A stretch of 8,855 nt of DNA from an uncultured Clostridia bacterium (GTDB taxonomy: Bacteria > Bacillota > Clostridia > Oscillospirales > Ruminococcaceae), in assembly GCA_945931735.1 (NCBI GenBank), contig CAMEPN010000045.1:1-8855 (forward strand). Direction: 5' to 3'. The notes below the pieces were generated by a model. The model searched no databases and was not told where the DNA came from. It saw nothing but the letters and a program-made list of their open reading frames with translations. The position numbers and the translations under genes were made by a program. This document shows positions 6,367 to 8,855 of the stretch, piece by piece (within the stretch, counting starts at the first letter, position 1; every line of letters begins with the position of its first letter).

Positions 6367-8400
6367 ATGGCGCAGATCCCACAGATAAATAACCCCATAA
6401 CCGCGAAGAACTACAATTACAGCCCCCGCCAGCAGGACGAGAACACCGAGCCGTTCGACATCGTTAAGCTTACGGGAGTAGGGAACGCGGGCGGAGCGAC
6501 CGACGCCGGCGCGCGGAGCCGCTTGGAAATGGGCAACCGCGAGCTTATCCCTATGTCGGTACAGGTCGCGAAGGACCCGACGCTCGCCGTCGAGATGCTT
6601 AAAGACCTGCTGAATGTCGAGGTGCTCAATCAGGCGCTCATCACGGGGCATACCGACCTTTACGGAAAGCTTGAGGACCTCGCGTCGCAGCTTTATGTAA
6701 AGCCCGAGGAGCTTGTCCAAGAGATACAAAATCAAGAGCAGCAGAACACGATGTTCAGCGGTCATGAGTTCTACGACGTCCTCCGCGAGGTCGCAAAGAC
6801 GACCACCGCGCCCGAAACCCGCGAGCTTATCGGAAATCTTCTGAAATCGCTCAACTTCGCGCAGAATAAGAACGAGATACTCGGCGCGCTGCGCGCTAAT
6901 CTGAAATTCCTTTCGGAATATTATTCTCCGAACGAAAAGCTGTCCGCAAAGCTGCTCAATCTTTCGCAGCAGTGGGGCGCGCAGGACGCGGAGAAATATT
7001 TCGACTATCTCAAGGGAGAAACGCTCAATATACTTAAGGACGTCAGCGGAAGCCTGCTTAACGACGACAAGACGCAGATGCTTATCCCGCTCATCGTACA
7101 TAATCTTTCCCGCTACAACAACAGCCCGTATATGTGCAAGGAGTATTTCAACCTGCTGATGACTCAGATATCCTCGGGCACTCTGCGCGAGGCGCTTAAG
7201 AACTCCTTCAACAGACTGTACGCGGCGATATTTGACAAGAAGCCAATGCAGGATCCCGTTTCGGCAAAGAACGCAGGCGCGGAAAACACTGCCCCCGATA
7301 CCCCTTTAGATAATTATACTACAAATTCTTCACAAAATCAACCTATTTCCGCCAATCTAACAAACAAAAATTTTGAAAATGCAGATTTTGGCGCAAAAGA
7401 GGCGTCCGAAGCGGGAGAAAATGCCGTTTCGGCGGGGAAAGCGGCGGACGGAGAGCCTGCCGCCGAGGCGGTCGACGGCTCCGAGGAGGGCGGAGATGTC
7501 GATTCCGAGCTTACCGGCTGGAAGAAATTCATGAACGAAAGCATGAGCACGCGCGGCTATATGCAGGAGCTGAAAAGCAGCGGCTATAACATTGAGCACA
7601 TACTTTCCGTTTACAACCGCGGAAAGATGAGCGGAATTGACGCGGTAGCGCTGCTGACAAAGGGGCTTTTCCTCGGCGAGGACGGAGAGGCGCAGGCTAA
7701 CGCCATGCTGTCCGAGCTTTCCCGCACGAACACCATGCAGGAGCTTATCGACACGCTGAACGGAATGCTCCGCGCGATGCCCGATATACCGCTTCGCGAG
7801 CGGCTTTACGGAGTTTTCGTTGACATAATCGACAAAATGTCGGTCAAGAACGAGCTTCCGCAGCATGGCGTGCGTCCGCCGGTAAGCTCTACGCTGGACA
7901 GCCTGACGGATTTTATCGAGGAGAACATAAACAACCCCGCGCTGAAATCGCTTGACAGCTTCAATGCGGCGAACCTGCTCCAGAGCCTGCTGAACGCCCC
8001 GGGGGTATTCACGCCGCTGGCGCACTATATCCTGCCGCTCGACGTAGACGGGACGAAAGCGTTCGGGGAGCTGTGGGTTGACAACGACGAGAACAACCCG
8101 AACAACACACCCGGAACGCAGCGCAACTACCACTTGTTCCTGACGTTCGACGTTGAGAGCATAGGGAGATTTGAGCTTGATATGTACGCGCTTGGCGAGG
8201 AGGTCAACATCGCGCTGCTCTACCCGCCGAAATTTGAAAAGCAGATAGACCCGATGAAGGAGCGCGTCACCAAAATAATCAGAAACTGCGGATATTCCGC
8301 GAGAACGTTTGAAACCGCGCCGCTGAAGAAGCCGCACAACCTAGTGGAGATATTCCCGAAGATAACCGACAAGCGCACCACGCTGAACACAAGGGTATAA
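6367..8400 (+). CDS. FliK-like (YlqG-type) flagellar hook-length-control-related protein
   Basis: This 677-residue protein has no signal peptide or membrane segment. Residues about 60-290 form a mostly helical, leucine-rich domain that I do not recognise. Residues about 290-380 are a low-complexity Asn/Thr, then Ala/Glu/Gly-rich linker, and about 385-545 is a second helical region. The C-terminal part (about 550-665) reads like the FliK C-terminal domain: alternating strands in a LFLTFDVESIGRFELDMYALGEEV-type pattern (broken here; residues 590-613), then a helix, a Gly-Tyr turn (642-643) and a final strand before EIFP. FliK proteins are secreted rulers whose C-terminal domain touches FlhB to switch export from hook to filament subunits. 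The very next gene encodes an FlhB-C-like protein, which supports this reading; the ylqG-ylqH pair of Bacillus has the same layout. The start has AGGAGGG at 6353-6359. Whether it is the true FliK or a paralogue cannot be decided here. Confidence 0.65.
   Translation: MAQIPQINNPITAKNYNYSPRQQDENTEPFDIVKLTGVGNAGGATDAGARSRLEMGNRELIPMSVQVAKDPTLAVEMLKDLLNVEVLNQALITGHTDLYGKLEDLASQLYVKPEELVQEIQNQEQQNTMFSGHEFYDVLREVAKTTTAPETRELIGNLLKSLNFAQNKNEILGALRANLKFLSEYYSPNEKLSAKLLNLSQQWGAQDAEKYFDYLKGETLNILKDVSGSLLNDDKTQMLIPLIVHNLSRYNNSPYMCKEYFNLLMTQISSGTLREALKNSFNRLYAAIFDKKPMQDPVSAKNAGAENTAPDTPLDNYTTNSSQNQPISANLTNKNFENADFGAKEASEAGENAVSAGKAADGEPAAEAVDGSEEGGDVDSELTGWKKFMNESMSTRGYMQELKSSGYNIEHILSVYNRGKMSGIDAVALLTKGLFLGEDGEAQANAMLSELSRTNTMQELIDTLNGMLRAMPDIPLRERLYGVFVDIIDKMSVKNELPQHGVRPPVSSTLDSLTDFIEENINNPALKSLDSFNAANLLQSLLNAPGVFTPLAHYILPLDVDGTKAFGELWVDNDENNPNNTPGTQRNYHLFLTFDVESIGRFELDMYALGEEVNIALLYPPKFEKQIDPMKERVTKIIRNCGYSARTFETAPLKKPHNLVEIFPKITDKRTTLNTRV
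7311..7380 (+). other. AT-rich island inside the FliK-like gene
   Basis: Only 17 of these 70 bases are G or C (about 24 percent), whereas the flanking coding DNA is clearly GC-rich. It is in frame and encodes an Asn/Thr/Ser/Gln-rich stretch (about residues 316-338) with mostly A- or T-ending codons, in the interdomain linker. The abrupt change is confined to the linker and does not break the reading frame. Confidence 0.7.
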
Positions 8401-8406
8401 GGAGGT
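8401..8406 (+). promoter_or_regulatory. Strong RBS directly after the FliK-like stop codon
   Basis: GGAGGT begins at the base after the TAA of the upstream gene and lies seven bases before the ATG at 8414. This tight arrangement makes it very likely that the two genes share one transcript. Confidence 0.75.
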
Positions 8407-8413
8407 AATCACA

Positions 8414-8722
8414 ATGCCGAAGCACCCAATGCCGCCCGCAAACAACAAGCGCATTTACGGGCAGAACGCCGCAGTCGCGCTGAAATACAACCCCGATATG
8501 AACTACGCGCCCGTTGTGGTCGCGTCGGGTCTGGGGGAGCTTGCGCAGAGGATAGTCAACATTGCCGACGAGGCGGGGGTTCCCGTTTACCGCGACGACA
8601 GCGTTGCGGCGCTGCTGGTAATGCTGAACGCTGGCGAAACCATTCCCAAGGAGCTGTATCAGATAGTCGCGGCGATATACGCCGAGGTGGTTTACACCGC
8701 CAACGATATGAGGAAAAAATGA
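8414..8722 (+). CDS. Stand-alone FlhB C-terminal-domain-like protein (YlqH/FlhX type)
   Basis: The 102-residue soluble protein corresponds to the cytoplasmic domain of FlhB, the membrane protein of the flagellar type III export gate that sets substrate specificity. Recognisable FlhB-C features are AAVALKYNPD (19-28), APVVVASG (32-39), LAQRIVNIADEAGVPVYRDDSVAALL (residues 43-68, given here as positions only for the helix and strand) and IPKELYQIVAAIYAEVVY (77-94). It lacks the membrane half and the autocleavage motif: by alignment the NPTH positions are occupied by Tyr15-Gly16-Gln17-Asn18, so it should not self-cleave. Such short homologues occur beside FliK-like genes in Firmicutes (ylqH in Bacillus). 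It follows the FliK-like gene by 13 bases and is terminated by the stem-loop at 8727-8757. Family membership is clear; its job in export switching is inferred. Confidence 0.85.
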   Translation: MPKHPMPPANNKRIYGQNAAVALKYNPDMNYAPVVVASGLGELAQRIVNIADEAGVPVYRDDSVAALLVMLNAGETIPKELYQIVAAIYAEVVYTANDMRKK

Positions 8723-8726
8723 TAAA

Positions 8727-8757
8727 ATCCCCCTCGGGCGTTCGAGGGGGATCTTTT
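8727..8757. terminator. Rho-independent terminator, probably bidirectional
   Basis: ATCCCCCTCG (8727-8736) pairs perfectly with CGAGGGGGAT (8743-8752) around a six-base loop, followed by CTTTTG on the plus strand. It starts five bases after the stop of the FlhB-C-like gene. Read on the minus strand, the stem is followed by TTTATCATTTTTT, an even better tail, so it should also end the minus-strand gene entering from the right. Confidence 0.9.
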
Positions 8758-8776
8758 GTGAAAGTCAACCGCAGTA

Positions 8777-8855
8777 TTAAGCGTAGATGTTGAACAGCGC
8801 GCCAATGCTGTAAGCGTAGTTCGCGGTGCTCGCGCTGCTGTAACCGAAGGTGCCC
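8777..8855 (-). CDS. C-terminal end of an unidentified Tyr/Ser/Ala-rich protein (partial)
   Basis: A minus-strand frame is open from the right edge to a TAA at 8777-8779, giving 25 visible residues that end in SIGALFNIYA. The stretch is rich in Ser, Ala, Tyr and Gly, with no Lys, Arg, Asp or Glu at all, and its codons have the GC-rich third positions of the neighbouring genes. The bidirectional terminator at 8727-8757 lies where the terminator of such a gene would be expected. The uncharged, small-residue and aromatic composition would suit a surface or self-assembling protein, but 25 residues are too few to name a family. It does not look like a flagellin C-terminus. Confidence 0.55.
   Translation of the reverse strand, partial: GTFGYSSASTANYAYSIGALFNIYA

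Noticed and set aside
7357..8337. Long minus-strand open frame opposite the FliK-like gene (326 codons)
   Set aside because: It is an Arg/Val-rich shadow of a coding gene that has a good RBS and a FliK-like C-terminus; no RBS or motif supports the antisense frame.

Overview
The window looks like chromosomal DNA from a motile, Gram-positive-type anaerobe of the Clostridia. My best guess is the Oscillospirales/Ruminococcaceae. This rests on strong AGGAGG-like ribosome binding sites before most genes, moderately GC-rich coding DNA that still uses ATA for isoleucine, a clostridial-type long dCMP deaminase, a Firmicutes-type CheA with a P2 domain, and a FliK-like/FlhB-C-like gene pair resembling ylqG-ylqH of Bacillus. 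The placement is inferred from these family traits, not from a database search.

There are four blocks. (1) 58-1396, plus strand: dCMP deaminase and rsmA (ksgA), separated by one base and probably cotranscribed. (2) 1397-1540: a convergent intergenic region with a 14-bp perfect hairpin near rsmA and a group of smaller hairpins plus a T7 tract that would end transcription arriving on the minus strand. (3) 6105 down to 1541, minus strand: a compact chemotaxis operon in the order cheA-cheW-cheR-cheB, holding the histidine kinase, the coupling protein and both receptor-adaptation enzymes. CheY, CheC, CheD and receptors are not in the window. (4) 6367-8722, plus strand and divergent from cheA: a 677-residue protein with a FliK-like C-terminal region, followed at once by a 102-residue stand-alone homologue of the cytoplasmic domain of the flagellar export switch protein FlhB. 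A strong stem-loop terminator follows, and beyond it the last 25 codons of an unidentified minus-strand gene enter from the right edge.

Functionally, blocks 3 and 4 look like one motility locus: a chemosensory signalling module beside a pair related to hook-length control and substrate-specificity switching. The pair lies back-to-back with cheAWRB across a 261-bp divergent region. That region contains a candidate extended -10 promoter and, directly downstream of it, an 89-nt segment that can fold into a long multi-stem structure. This structured leader (or small palindromic mobile element) and the poorly understood FliK-like/FlhB-C pair are the most interesting parts of the window. I see no RNA genes, CRISPR arrays, insertion sequences or phage genes.
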